Assembly (NCBI GenBank): GCA_005656395.1
Contig: SRSI01000035.1
Coordinates: 1 to 64,000 of the forward strand
DNA: 64,000 nucleotides
From: Strongyloides papillosus
Taxonomy: Eukaryota > Nematoda > Chromadorea > Rhabditida > Strongyloididae
Direction: 5' to 3'
Below are positions 47,647 to 58,532 of the stretch, in pieces. The notes beneath the pieces were generated by a model, which saw only the letters and a program-made list of their open reading frames with translations, did not search any database and had not been told where the DNA came from. The position numbers and the translations under genes were made by a program. Every line of letters begins with the position of its first letter. The stretch's first letter is position 1.

Positions 47647-48055
47647 AACGATAGAAAATAAATCTTCTGAAAAGCATTTGTAATTAAAGATTTACATTTG
47701 ATATCTAAAAAAAATTTACAATTTGTTTTGTTCACTAAACTTCAAAATCTTTGAAGAAATAAATGTTTTTTACTAAAAATAATTAAGTTTGTGGAATTTT
47801 TTTAAATCCCACTAATTACAAGCTTGGTAAGATAATTCAAATATAATTGATGGATAAAAACTAAAAAAATTATACACAAATGACAATAAAAAGTGCAAAA
47901 ACATATAACTTAACGATATTAGATTTCTAATTGATATATGGGTTTAAAAAAAATAACTATGTAAAAGCAAACAAGATTATTAAAGTTCCATTTTATAATA
48001 CCTCATATAATAAAAAAAGTTGTTAAAAAATACTTAGAAGGTTTGGAAACCTTAC

Positions 48056-48827
48056 ACAGAGAGTTAATAATTAGATTAACAGGTACAAGAAACCAAATAC
48101 TGTATAATCGAATAGTATACACAAAAAATTCAAATATTAAACAATAATTATTTAAAAGAATACTTTTTTTTTTAATTTTTAGTAAAGTTATTCTAGAAAA
48201 AATCTCTAGCGACTAGTAATCAGTGAGGTGTTGGGATTTTTTCAAAGTAGTCACCAGCAACAAGTTTATTTTGTAATTGTGTGACTATATTGTATATGTT
48301 ATGCACCCCTTTAGAATTAATTGTTACATATTCGTTTATTGTTAATATATAGAGTTATAGGGATTGCATTAATTATTATAATAAATTTCATACAATAATG
48401 ACACACATACATATTAAATTTGTATTTATGTAATTTAAATTCATTATTTATTTACAACCCGGTCATTAGTTACGAAAATTGCGATTTTTTGGCACTTTGA
48501 CTACATTTTTCTCAACTTTGGAAAAAATTTTTTTTTTCATACAATCAATCAGCAATGACTGTTGAGACAATCTATATATGAAATATATAAAAGATAGACA
48601 AGTAAACTGTCGGCAGTTGACGCATGAGATCAACTGGCTATGAAAAATTTACACAATATAAAGGTTTAAATATAATTAATTAGTATATATATCTTTAAAA
48701 TTGTAAAACAAATGTCTTATTTTCTTAATAATAAGCAATTAGTTTATTTTAATATGACCACGAGCCAGAAGCTGATGAGGCCGATAGCTGACAATTTGTA
48801 TCACATATTTAAATTTACTCAACATTC
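48056..48827. other. AT-rich intergenic region
   Basis: No gene seen. A CTGATGAG at about 48,773-48,780 is not followed by a hammerhead core. Confidence 0.5.
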
Positions 48828-49717
48828 TCAAGCAATATGATTTGTAGAATTTAACTTTTTCGTTGAACTTATAGTTAGTTCTGCTGTCTTTGGTATGATT
48901 TTAACAGCGTTAGTATGAAATGAAGGTGTTTTATATGAATTTGTTTGTTTATTTGTTACAGATAATGTGGTTTTAGAAGTTGCATTTATCTTGCCTGAAT
49001 TTAGATTCTTGTAGTTTTATTAATCATTGTATAAGGTGAGGTTGTAAATGAGGTGGTAACGCTTTTTGTATTATGATTATTTTTTGAATTACTTGTTTTT
49101 TGTAAGATTCCATGATTTGTTGTTACTTTAATTGTTGAAGAAGGTCTTAGTGTTGTTGCATCTGAAAATACATTAACTTTGTTTGTATTTGTAGTGCTTG
49201 TTGGATGATTTGGAATACTTTCTTTTGTTGTTGTTTTAGCAATTTTTGATAGATTCTTAGTTTGCGTTGCTATTTTGCCACTTTCTTTAGTAGTCGTTTT
49301 GGTTGGTAAATTTATTGTATGACTTGTATATTCAGATTTAGTTGTAAGAATTTTATCTGTAGTTGAAATATGAGTAGTTGATGAACTGCTAAGGACTGTA
49401 CTTCTAATTGTCGTTGTTTTATCAGGCTTATTAGCAATAATTGAACTTGTTGATATTGTACTAGGAAGTTGTACATTTTTAATTGTAGTTGTCTTTGAAA
49501 ATTTCTTATTTTCATTTCCATTATGCTTGTTTCGTTTTTTTTCCTCATCTTTTTCATATGACTCTTCACCGGAAGTAATATCATCTTTTATTTCCTCACC
49601 ATCTTTTACAGAAGCATCTTCTTTTGAACTATTCTCAGAACTTCCTTGAAAACTTTTACAAATAATATTTGTAAATAAAATAAAAAATATCAATATTTGT
49701 AGTCTTGTAAATATCAT
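48828..49717 (-). CDS. Thr/Ser-rich secreted protein, apparent 1 bp frameshift near the C-terminus
   Basis: From ATG 49,715-49,717 the frame runs 238 codons to a stop at 49,001-49,003. Signal peptide about 1-20, an acidic/Lys part (EEIKDDITSGEESYEKDEEK), then a long Thr/Ser/Lys-rich stretch with many TTT and STT runs, probably O-glycosylated. Past the stop, a second frame continues the same Thr/Ser-rich composition (INATSKTTLSVTNKQTNSYK and on) for about 65 codons to TGA at 48,828-48,830. One missing base near 49,018-49,025 would join the two. I therefore give the longer span. Mucin-like; function unknown. Confidence 0.6.
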
Positions 49718-49911
49718 TGTATAAAAAATAAAATATTATGTCATAAAAAACTTCTTTCTATAAGGTACACGATAATTATTTAAATCTGTTAATGTGTAGT
49801 TAATCAGATAATGTTAAAATAATGATTTTTAAATTTATTGTATTATTGTTTACAACATTTATAGTATAAAAAATATTATATTTTTATATTAATGAAATTA
49901 ATAAATTTTAT

Positions 49912-50667
49912 TTATGTAGTAGGCTTTAAAGTTGACGTAAGGCTAGCTGTTGTTGAAGAAGGTGTAGATGAATTAGAAGTTGTGGTTGGAGAAGAACTTT
50001 TTGGTGTAGTGGAAACTTCAGAAGGACTTGAAGTTGTTGTTGGTGCAGGAGTTGTAGATGGAGAGGAACTTCGTGGTGTAGTGGAAACTTCAGAAGGACT
50101 TGAAGTTGTTGTTGGTGCAGGAGTTGTAGATGGAGAGGAACTTCTTGGTGTATCGGAAGCTGTTGAAGGAGTTGTAGTTGACGGAGCCTTTGTAGTTGTA
50201 CATTTGTGATGCTTTCCATGATGTTTTCTATGATGTTTTCTATGGTGTTTTTTATGGTGTTTTCTGTGATGTCTTCTATGACATTTAAAATCTTTTTCGC
50301 TACAATCTTCTTCCTCTTTTTCATTGTCATCTGATGATTCAGATAATGGCTCATCTTCGCATTCATGTTTCTTCTTTTCTTTAGATTCTTCAGAAGAATC
50401 GTCATCAGAAGATTCGCTAGAATCCTTTTTATGTTTTTTTGATCCTCGAGGTTCTCTAATTTTAAATTCTTCAAGATTTTCTTCTTCATTCTCCAATAGC
50501 TTTTTATCCATACCAAATTGTAGATTTAACAATGCATTATCATCTTCTATTAAACTATCACGTTCACGAACCAATCTCTCTTCTGGTGCTGGCTTAGAGT
50601 AAAGTGTAATAGACAGAAAAGCCACCAAAAGAATAGCAAAAAATGTTTTATATGTTGATGAAATCAT
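49912..50667 (-). CDS. Secreted His/Lys-rich, mucin-like protein
   Basis: Single exon, 251 codons from ATG 50,665-50,667. Signal peptide about 1-24, then a Glu-rich pro-like region, a Lys/Ser/Glu part (SSESSDDDSSEESKEKKK), and a His/Arg/Lys block of repeated RKHH/KKHH (about residues 127-155) between Cys residues. A Thr/Ser/Pro tail follows with a 24-residue unit (starts TPRSSSPSTTPAPTTTSS) repeated about two and a half times (72 bp DNA repeat at about 49,990-50,160). The His block could bind metal or polyanions; the tail is probably O-glycosylated. No family recognised. Upstream neighbour of the Thr/Ser-rich gene on the same strand, 194 bp apart. Confidence 0.72.
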   Translation of the reverse strand: MISSTYKTFFAILLVAFLSITLYSKPAPEERLVRERDSLIEDDNALLNLQFGMDKKLLENEEENLEEFKIREPRGSKKHKKDSSESSDDDSSEESKEKKKHECEDEPLSESSDDNEKEEEDCSEKDFKCHRRHHRKHHKKHHRKHHRKHHGKHHKCTTTKAPSTTTPSTASDTPRSSSPSTTPAPTTTSSPSEVSTTPRSSSPSTTPAPTTTSSPSEVSTTPKSSSPTTTSNSSTPSSTTASLTSTLKPTT

Positions 50668-51095
50668 TTTGAAAAATGATTGTAATAAGAAATGTATATT
50701 TTTAAGACAAAACGAGTTATTTATATAATTTTACACAGGCATCTTTATTTTATTAAATGATAATTAAGTAGGCGGATAAGAACTAAAAAATTTGAAATCT
50801 ATTTTATCAATTTTAATGTTATCACACATTGTGTAGGACATTATTTACTTTATTTTTTTTATATCAAAATCTTATCATAAGAAATTTAAAATTTGAATTG
50901 ATATCTTGATAAGTATCATGAGATTTAAAATTTCTTAAGCGTAGGCTATTCTGAAAGATATTTAATTTTTATTCGATTCCTTTATCTTTTAAAAGAGTCA
51001 TGATAACAAAATTTCTTTGAATAATTTTTTTAATTAGTGATACATAAGAAAAATTACAAAAAATCATAAGTTATTTTGCTTATATAAAAAATAAG
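50668..51095. other. Intergenic, promoter side of the His-rich gene
   Basis: AT-rich. TTATCA-type sites occur near 50,819 and 50,873. No gene seen. Confidence 0.4.
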
Positions 51096-51458
51096 TTAAT
51101 CACGATGTGTCTTCCTATCAGATATGTATTCTTTCCCTGTTGTATCATTATCAGTAAATTCATCACCTTCAACTACATCGGTTGACCCTGATGTTTCATC
51201 GGATTGGTTACAATTATCTCTACAATCTTCATCATTTCCAGATACCCTTTCTTTTTTCCTATAAACGAATAAATCTTCATTAAATGAATAATTATCTTTT
51301 CCCTCTAGTGAATTATTATTATTTTCTTCTAAAGGCATAAAATCTTTCAAAATATTTGCAATTGATGACTTTCTCCTCGATGGTAGAGTTTTAGATGAAG
51401 TAATAATTACTAGAGAAAAAATAATAAAAAATAAATTTTTTAAAGAAATTAGGATCAT
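51096..51458 (-). CDS. Small secreted acidic protein
   Basis: Single exon, 120 codons from ATG 51,456-51,458. Signal peptide about 1-22 (FFIIFSLVIITSSKT). The rest is polar and acidic (GNDEDCRDNCNQSDETSGST, VVEGDEFTDNDTT) with two Cys close together, and ends KTHRD. Same strand and style as the two genes downstream, so the three may form a group of stage- or tissue-specific secreted proteins. Not recognised. Confidence 0.6.
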   Translation of the reverse strand: MILISLKNLFFIIFSLVIITSSKTLPSRRKSSIANILKDFMPLEENNNNSLEGKDNYSFNEDLFVYRKKERVSGNDEDCRDNCNQSDETSGSTDVVEGDEFTDNDTTGKEYISDRKTHRD

Positions 51459-52644
51459 TATTAAGTTTTTGAAAAAATTAATCTCCTGTAATACCAGATT
51501 TTAATTGTTATATCCTTTAAATAGTAATTCAACTAGGATAACACACCTGCCAATGTTTTCTAGCCATTATTATTTATGTTAACTATTATTTAAAAACTAC
51601 AATAGTTATAAAACAAAACTATTTATTATTTTCTATTTCAAATAAATATTAATGTAAAGTTATTAAATATAAGCATGGATTGTCAATAAACTTAATCAAA
51701 AAAATTATATCAATTTGAATTGATGACAAAGAGTGATTCACCAAAATATGTGAAAAATTCATCAAAATATTATTGTTTTTGGTTTATTGGTATAAATTAT
51801 ATTTAACAAACTTTCATAAACAAAAACGACAACTATTCGTCATTATCTAAATATTCAGGAATTATAGGTAAATTCTTGAATAGCTTTATTTTTTATTAAT
51901 TTTTAAATTTTCTAATTTTTATCAGAACTATATACCTTTATCATGAAATAAAACAAATAATGTAAACTTTTTATTTACATAATTATACTCTTTCATGGAA
52001 TCCTGCGTTATCATTTTATAATTTCGATGAAAAACTTCAACAAAGCTTTATTTCATTATTTATTAATATGCAATTATGAGATAACATGACAATCATTATT
52101 CTTTCTTTGTGTCGTTATGATGCTTTGAATAAACACTCTGAAAACCTCTAAATACGGATGTTGCACTTCTTTTTGACCTTTTAAATTACTTATTATTTTA
52201 CATTCAACCGAAAATTTTATATAAAATATTTTATTTCATTTCTTTTAGTGACAATGTGTGATTTAGTCTCCACTAATTAGATCATTATAAATTTTTAAAC
52301 AAAATCATTCGTCTAATAACTTTATATATATCATTTCTTCAAAACATTAAACTATATGAAAATTTAACAAGATAAATAACATAGCAATAGTATACTTTTA
52401 AAAACTAACAGCAAATAATTTCTTTGTATCAAAAAATTGCTCTACCACAAAGTTAATCTTTCATCTTTTTTTACAATTTACTACATAAAACAAACTCAAT
52501 TCAATGTCATCTTCTATCATTACCTGAAAAAAAACTCTATTTCCAAATAACAAACTATCAAACAAATCTTTTAATCATATTATATCTTTCTTCATATATA
52601 AATATCAGAGTAACAAAAAAAAGAATGATTATTTTTTAGGAAAG
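51459..52644. other. AT-rich intergenic region
   Basis: Shared upstream region of two divergent genes. No gene seen. TATTTTTTAG at 52,630-52,639 just before ATG 52,645 could be a spliced-leader or 5' UTR acceptor. Confidence 0.5.
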
Positions 52645-53353
52645 ATGACCAGACACAGTAATTTTCTTGTTTTATCCCTAATTTTAATCTTAACAGCTAA
52701 CTGTATTCTTCCCCAACGTACTACTACAACTAAAGATCCAGTAAATGAAAGAAAGAAATTGTATGAAAAAAATCTAAAAAATGCTCCTTCTAAAATGTTC
52801 AGGGCTATTGTCAATATTGTCATCATGGTTTATAGAGGAACATTTAGTATAGCTTTTAAGATGCAGGAAAATTTTATTTCTGGATGGAGTTACCTTAAAG
52901 AAGGTCTTGGAATGATTACTGACACCATTGTCGAAGAGGTTTGTTTTTATATAATTATTAAAGAAAAAAAATGATTTATTATTTATTTATTTTTAGGAAG
53001 ACGAGGACGGAACTCCATCTAATGACCCCTCAACTACTGCTGATAAGAAAACCTATGCTAAAAAGATCATAAACGAAATTCTCAATACTGTAAAAGCATA
53101 CATTGGAGAGGATGCTCCATTAATTAAGATAGCTGTACTCCATGGAATAGGAATTACCATGTTCTATCTATTGTCAATATGTTTTATCATCCTCCGATCT
53201 ATATTCTTTAAAACATATTCACTCCAATCATCCAGAAGGAGAAGGGAATTAAATTCTAGAAACTTGAAAGAAAATTTCATACCAGCAAACTTAGCGGATC
53301 ACAAGAAGACATACCACTTCGATGAAAACAGGGATAGTACTATAATTAATTGA
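52645..53353 (+). CDS. Two-exon gene, secreted or single-pass membrane protein
   Basis: Exons 52,645-52,938 and 52,997-53,353 with a 58 bp phase-0 intron, 216 aa. Signal peptide about 1-21 (FLVLSLILILTANCI), then a TTTT linker and Lys-rich helix. A region with two amphipathic stretches follows (FRAIVNIVIMVYRGTFSIAF), then acidic EEEDEDGTPSN. A strongly hydrophobic segment at about residues 149-172 (HGIGITMFYLLSICFIIL) is followed by Arg-rich residues, as expected for a membrane anchor with cytoplasmic tail. Family not recognised. It converges on the splicing-factor gene, with 125 bp between stops. Confidence 0.72.
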
Positions 53354-53478
53354 AATCATGTTATTTTTTATTTATTTCTATAAATAAATTTATTAAACTA
53401 CTAAATATTTGTCATTTACTTACTATTTAAAAAATTCCCAAAAAAAAGAAAAAGTTTATATACACAAAAGTAAATAAA

Positions 53479-54506
53479 TTATATTGGCGGTGGTGGTGGC
53501 ATCTCAGAAGTCATAAACGGAGGTGGTGGTGGAATTATTGTTGATCCAAGTGTAGGTGGTGGAGGTGGTATTAACCCAGCTGCAACAACAGGAGGAGGAA
53601 TTATACCACCATTCAATGTTTGTGGTGGAGGAGGTATCATACCAGCCAGGTGAGGTGGTTGTGGTATTGCCATATTCCATTGTGCATTAAATCTTGGTGC
53701 CATTGATGGTATTAATGTAGATTGTCCTGCTACACCATAATAATTGTAGAATCCCATTGTCGGTTGGACTCCTGCTTGTATAATTTGTGGATGAACTTGT
53801 GGTACATTTTGGTTTGGACCTTCAGCAAATTGTTGATGTGGTTTGGTTGCTTTTGTAATAGGATTCTTTGATGCCAACAATCTTTCAGCAGCTGATCCAT
53901 GTCTCTCTCCTTTAGAATCCTTCTTAAATGCATACGAAACTTGTATTTGTCTATTTGCTAAATGTTGCCCATTCATTGATTCAATTGCCAAATCAGCAGC
54001 CTCAAATGAATCATAACTAATGAAAGCAAATCCTTTACTATTCCCTGTCTCAACATCTCTCATAATTTTAGGAACTTGCAATATACCACCAAAAGCTGAA
54101 AATGTATCATATAGTAATTTTTCATCTATAGAAGCATCCAAATTTCCAACAAACAAATTAGCTCCAATATCCATAGTCTTTTCACTTTGTGACGCTTTAT
54201 TAACTTTTATTGGTTTTCCATATAATTTTATCATGTTCATAATTTTTATTGCGTAATCTGCATCTTCTTCGCTTAAAAATTCAACAAAGCCAAATCCCTG
54301 GTGATTATTAGTAACTCTATCTTTGGGCATATTTACAGAAATTACAGGACCCGCTTGAACAAATAACTCCCATAAAATTGCTTCATTCACTTTTTCGTCT
54401 AATCCACCAACGTAAATTGTTGCATCTTAAAAAGAGTAATTAGGAAATTTAATCGATTCTTACCTTGGTTTCGTTCTTGGAGAGTTCCTGCAAACAGTAG
54501 TGACAT
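53479..54506 (-). CDS. sap-49: Splicing factor 3B subunit 4 (SAP49) homologue
   Basis: Exon 1 54,464-54,506 (43 bp) and exon 2 53,479-54,425, 38 bp phase-1 intron, 329 aa. The joined start reads [17 protein letters not shown], the classic SF3B4 opening. RRM1 spans about 17-92 (RNP1 QGFGFVEF), RRM2 about 103-180 ([12 protein letters not shown]1 KGFAFISY), followed by the family signature [21 protein letters not shown] Pro/Gly-rich tail of PPPP runs follows, shorter than in human SF3B4 (424 aa). SF3B4 is part of the U2 snRNP SF3b complex and contacts pre-mRNA upstream of the branch site. The VPS54 gene ends 436 bp upstream on the same strand. Confidence 0.95.
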
Positions 54507-54941
54507 TTTTTAGTAAAAAATCTATATTTTTAGTGTTATTTATTAAAATAAATAAGTATTTTAAACTTTATTTTATTTAAGAAATACTAAAGCACTTCTC
54601 CAATGTTAGAATCTTAACACGAATCGCAACTAAAAAGTTTAAACTTTTAATGTGCTTATCGAGCTTAATGTTTGTTCTGATAAATAAAAATATGTTTTTT
54701 TAAATATTTTGATAAATACAAAATACTGTTTAATATTTATGATGTCATAAGGAATATTTTCTTTTTTGGTCTCTGATTGTACATGATAAAGAGGTGTTGA
54801 AAAACAAACAGATTACTGAAGATAAAACCAAATACTAAACAAAAAATGAAGAATAAAAATATTTTATTTGAAAATAGAATTCTTATGCTATGAATAAATT
54901 ATTTATATATTTTATTTAACAATAAATTAATAAGGCAAAAA

Positions 54942-57690
54942 TTAATTTCCTGAAATTTCTTTTCCCATAATATCAAAACCATTAAGAAGTGTGGAAATTG
55001 TCATTGACGGAATCTCATTTGAATATGGAAATGCTTTTATTGATAACATATAAAACTCAAATTCTTGCTCAGCTAAACCAAAATTTAGTGGGTCCTCACT
55101 TGATACCTCATGTTTCAACAACATTTGCTTGAAAGAGTTAATAAATGACTCATGAACATGTTTAAAGATAACCTCAACCATCTCATTTGGCATTATCTCT
55201 GTAACGGCATTATGAAGTTTATTCAGTTGTCTGGAGACATTTTGTATCTCTTGTGACGGTAATTTTGGCTTGATTTTCCAGTTTTGAAAACTCGTCAACA
55301 TATTAAATTCCACAACAGATGTAATTTTTGTACATATCTCATGAATGTGATCATTTAAGTCTTTTGTTGTTTGTGCAAAATGCCTTAATTGATTTCTATT
55401 GATATCTGTAAGGTGTTCCTCAAATTCACCCTCTACTAATGGGATTATTTTAATTATTAATTGTAGGCAACGTATTGCTAAGGCTAAATTTTTAACAGAT
55501 ATTGTTTTCAAACCAGCTACTGTTAATGCTCCGGCACCTAATAAAAGTTGACATGTCTTACTATTAAATATTTTTAGTATTTGTACTACATTCATTGCCA
55601 TTTCTGCTGCGGTATTTGGAAACATATCTAATGTTGTACAGTACTCAGCTAACATTGTTAAAAGTCCCAAAACAGCTCCGTTGACGGCATATTTCTCCTC
55701 CTCAATAAATAAGAAACTATCCTCAGTATCTTCAGAAGATAGCATTTCCTCCGTCAATCGTAATCTTCCCGTCCTAAAAGATACATCAATAAATATTTGA
55801 TATGATCGTGGTACTTTGATTGGTATCCATTTCTCTGACATCATCAATGTATCTAATTTATTTCTCCTTTGTTCATGGAAAAAAGTAATAAATCTTGACG
55901 TTTGCAATTGTAGACATTGTGTTAAAGACCATGAAGATACCTTCTCTTTGGTTTCATCTTTTAATTCATCATTTCCAGCACTGATAACATTCACACAATC
56001 ATCACCAAACTTTAGTATTAGTTTACGTAACATATCAAACTGAACTGATGTACATTGTTCAATGAAAGAATTCTTTGCTTTTCCATCTAATAATTTAACA
56101 ATTCTCTCCTGACAACATAGTGAACAGTACTCTAGAAGTAATTTCGAGGTATTCTCAAATTGTTCTAAATCATTACAAGGTATTGAAAGTTGACCAGATA
56201 TGTATTCATATGTTGATACACCTTCATCTTCATTATCACAACTATTTAATGATATACTTTGTTGGAGTGGTGAATTATCATATGGTTCTTTTTGTTTCAA
56301 TTTCATACTCCTAACACGATCAACATTATCAATAATCATCTCCTGAATACTAAGAATTTTTTTACAAAACAATACTAATGTTGAAAATAAATCCTCAAGA
56401 GTCTCAAACCACTGAATGAAATCCATTTTCTTCATTTGTTGTGTCAGGTTGTATGTCGATGATGGATCAAACTCCTCAAGATCTTTACCACACAAAACTA
56501 CGTGATTTTTAACAGTTTGTCTAATCAAGTTTTTTATTGCCTCCTGAATTTCTTCCTTCAAAAGTTGAAGGAACTTATAAAATCTTACACGTAAAAGACC
56601 AATGATTATTTGATTGAGTTGACTTTCCTGATAACAAGCATCACCATCTTTCTTTAATGGTTGACCAAACTCTTTCTGTATTAGGAAAACAAATTCTTCC
56701 TGGAGCATCTTAGCAATTGCCTTCTCCAATTCATTTAATTGTGAACTCAAATGCCGGAAACAGATGACACCTTTCAAGTCATTTGCCAATACATCCTGAG
56801 ACATCTCAATACAATCTAATGCATTAGCATAATCATTTTGATTTAACAACATTTGTACAGTAATTTGTGCATCCTTCAAACAAGCAATATTATTTAATTT
56901 TTTCAACAATTTTTGTTTATTAGTTTTTATTTGTTGCAAATTAACAATCCTCTGTGCTCTCTCATAAACTTTTTCATTAATTAATCCTAAATTACTTCTC
57001 ACAGTTGCAACTTTTTGTTTACCCTCTGCTAACTCTGTGTGAACAGAATTTATACTATTAACTGTCTTCCAAAACGCTTCACCCTTCCTTTCTAACTGTT
57101 CATTTAACAATGCTCCAACTAAATCATGGTAATAATCAAGTTTTGAATTTAAAAAACCATATGATCTAAAACTTCTACCATCAAAGAGATCAGTTGTGTT
57201 AAAATATTGGAAGACACTCTTTTCAGAAATAATACTACTACCACTATCTTTTCTTGATAATGAATAATTGGATTGAGTTCCATTGGTTGTTGAACCTGAT
57301 TTATTTCTATCCAACTGAAAGACATCAACTTCATCAACGTCAGGAATAAGAAATATTTGCTCGAAATCTTTTTGTCTTGTTATGTTGAAGTCGGGATCTA
57401 AAAATATCTTTGGTATGTCACCTGTATTCAATTTTCCATGGTGTTCCTCAATTCTTTGTTGTTGTTTTTCGAGGTTATTTTTTTGTTTAACATATTTTTT
57501 TAATTCTTTTCCTGTTGTATCAAGATAATCTGAATATATTTGTTTTGGCATCTCTTTTAATACATTATCTACCGGTATACTTTTAGCTGGGGCAAAAGAA
57601 TCACCCCAATGTTTGGTAAATATGACCATATTCTCATTTCTTGATTTTTTTGGATCAGCTAAAACTGATGATAAATTTTGGACACGACAC
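54942..57690 (-). CDS. vps-54: VPS54 homologue, GARP tethering complex subunit (5' end uncertain)
   Basis: A long exon of 915 codons. The first in-frame ATG is at 57,627-57,629, but the frame is open and conserved upstream (NLSSVLADPKK before FTKHWGDSF, as in other VPS54 proteins) back to an ACATTTAG acceptor at 57,691. An upstream exon is therefore probably missing from this model; I could not find it in the next 800 bp. The N-terminal part has IPKIFLDPDFN and the coiled-coil Vps54_N region (about 190-340). The C-terminal part has the Vps54-like domain (LHNAVTEIMPNEMVEVIFKH). Human VPS54 has 977 aa. With VPS51-53 it tethers endosome-derived vesicles at the trans-Golgi. Confidence 0.93.
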
Positions 57691-58532
57691 CTAAATGTGT
57701 AAAAACAATAAATATATTTTTAAATAATTTTTAAAAATAAATGAAACAAAATATGTATGATTTAAGAAAGAACAAACAAATTAAAACATTAAGAATGAGG
57801 GATAAACAGGCAAGATATATGAAATCAAGAAGAAAAAATAACCAATATATCAAATATCCATCTCTCTCTCAATCAAAATAAAAAAAGTCTCACACATTTA
57901 ACTTTGTCTTATCTCTGTTTGAACAAATAAACAGAAATGAACACATCTAATTAATCTCTCCTTTTCCTCATTATATTTTAACCACCCACCCTCATATGTA
58001 ATAAATAATCTTTTTTTTGTCATCCCGTTTTTTAATAAATATCTCTAGTTTTTTTCGTATCATTTATTTTTTCCATTATACTTAATAATAATTTAAACTG
58101 TAACTGTTTTTTTTACTATTTTTATGAAGGAACAATTTATCTTTATTATTATTTACCACCAACAATATTTGTCAATTATTATTTCATTAAAATATATTCC
58201 ATATTATTCCTATATTATATACTTGAAACATTTATTTATACTAATAAAACAAACGTAATCAGTATAAAACTATATCACTCCTTTTATATCAAGTTTAATT
58301 GCAACAATTTTCATAAACAAATTTCTACATCTTCCAAATTTCACCTTTATAAGTGGGGAATGTTACACCATTGCATACTTTAGAAGAAATTTCTTTTTCT
58401 ACTAGTAAGTTTAATTATAATAAATCAAATAATAAATAATATAACATCATTTCTTACAAAATTAATTTTACAATCAAACTTTATTACCTTTTTCAATAAT
58501 ACAAATTTAATGATACTTATTAAAATAGGAAA
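57691..58532. other. Divergent intergenic region between vps-54 and the DEG/ENaC gene
   Basis: AT-rich with a CT/GA-rich patch near 57,860-57,875. It should hold both promoters and perhaps the first exon of vps-54. A 41-codon minus-strand frame from ATG 58,021-58,023 shows no similarity that I can see to a VPS54 N-terminus. Confidence 0.4.

Larger units (their letters stand above)
46615..48055 (+). repeat. KP duplicon, fifth copy (diverged)
   Basis: Direct-orientation relative of 7,726-9,420: 5' flank, KP gene and 3' flank are all recognisable up to GGTTTGGAAACCTTA at about 48,040-48,055. It is more diverged than the copies in the tandem duplication and stands alone 14 kb away, so it is the older or founder-like copy. 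Confidence 0.75.

Noticed and set aside
48760..48810. Hammerhead ribozyme suggested by CTGATGAG
   Set aside because: The required GAAA core and matching stems are absent after the motif.
54020..54256. Plus-strand frames inside the SF3B4 and VPS54 genes (also 55,816-56,314)
   Set aside because: Antisense shadows of strongly conserved coding exons.
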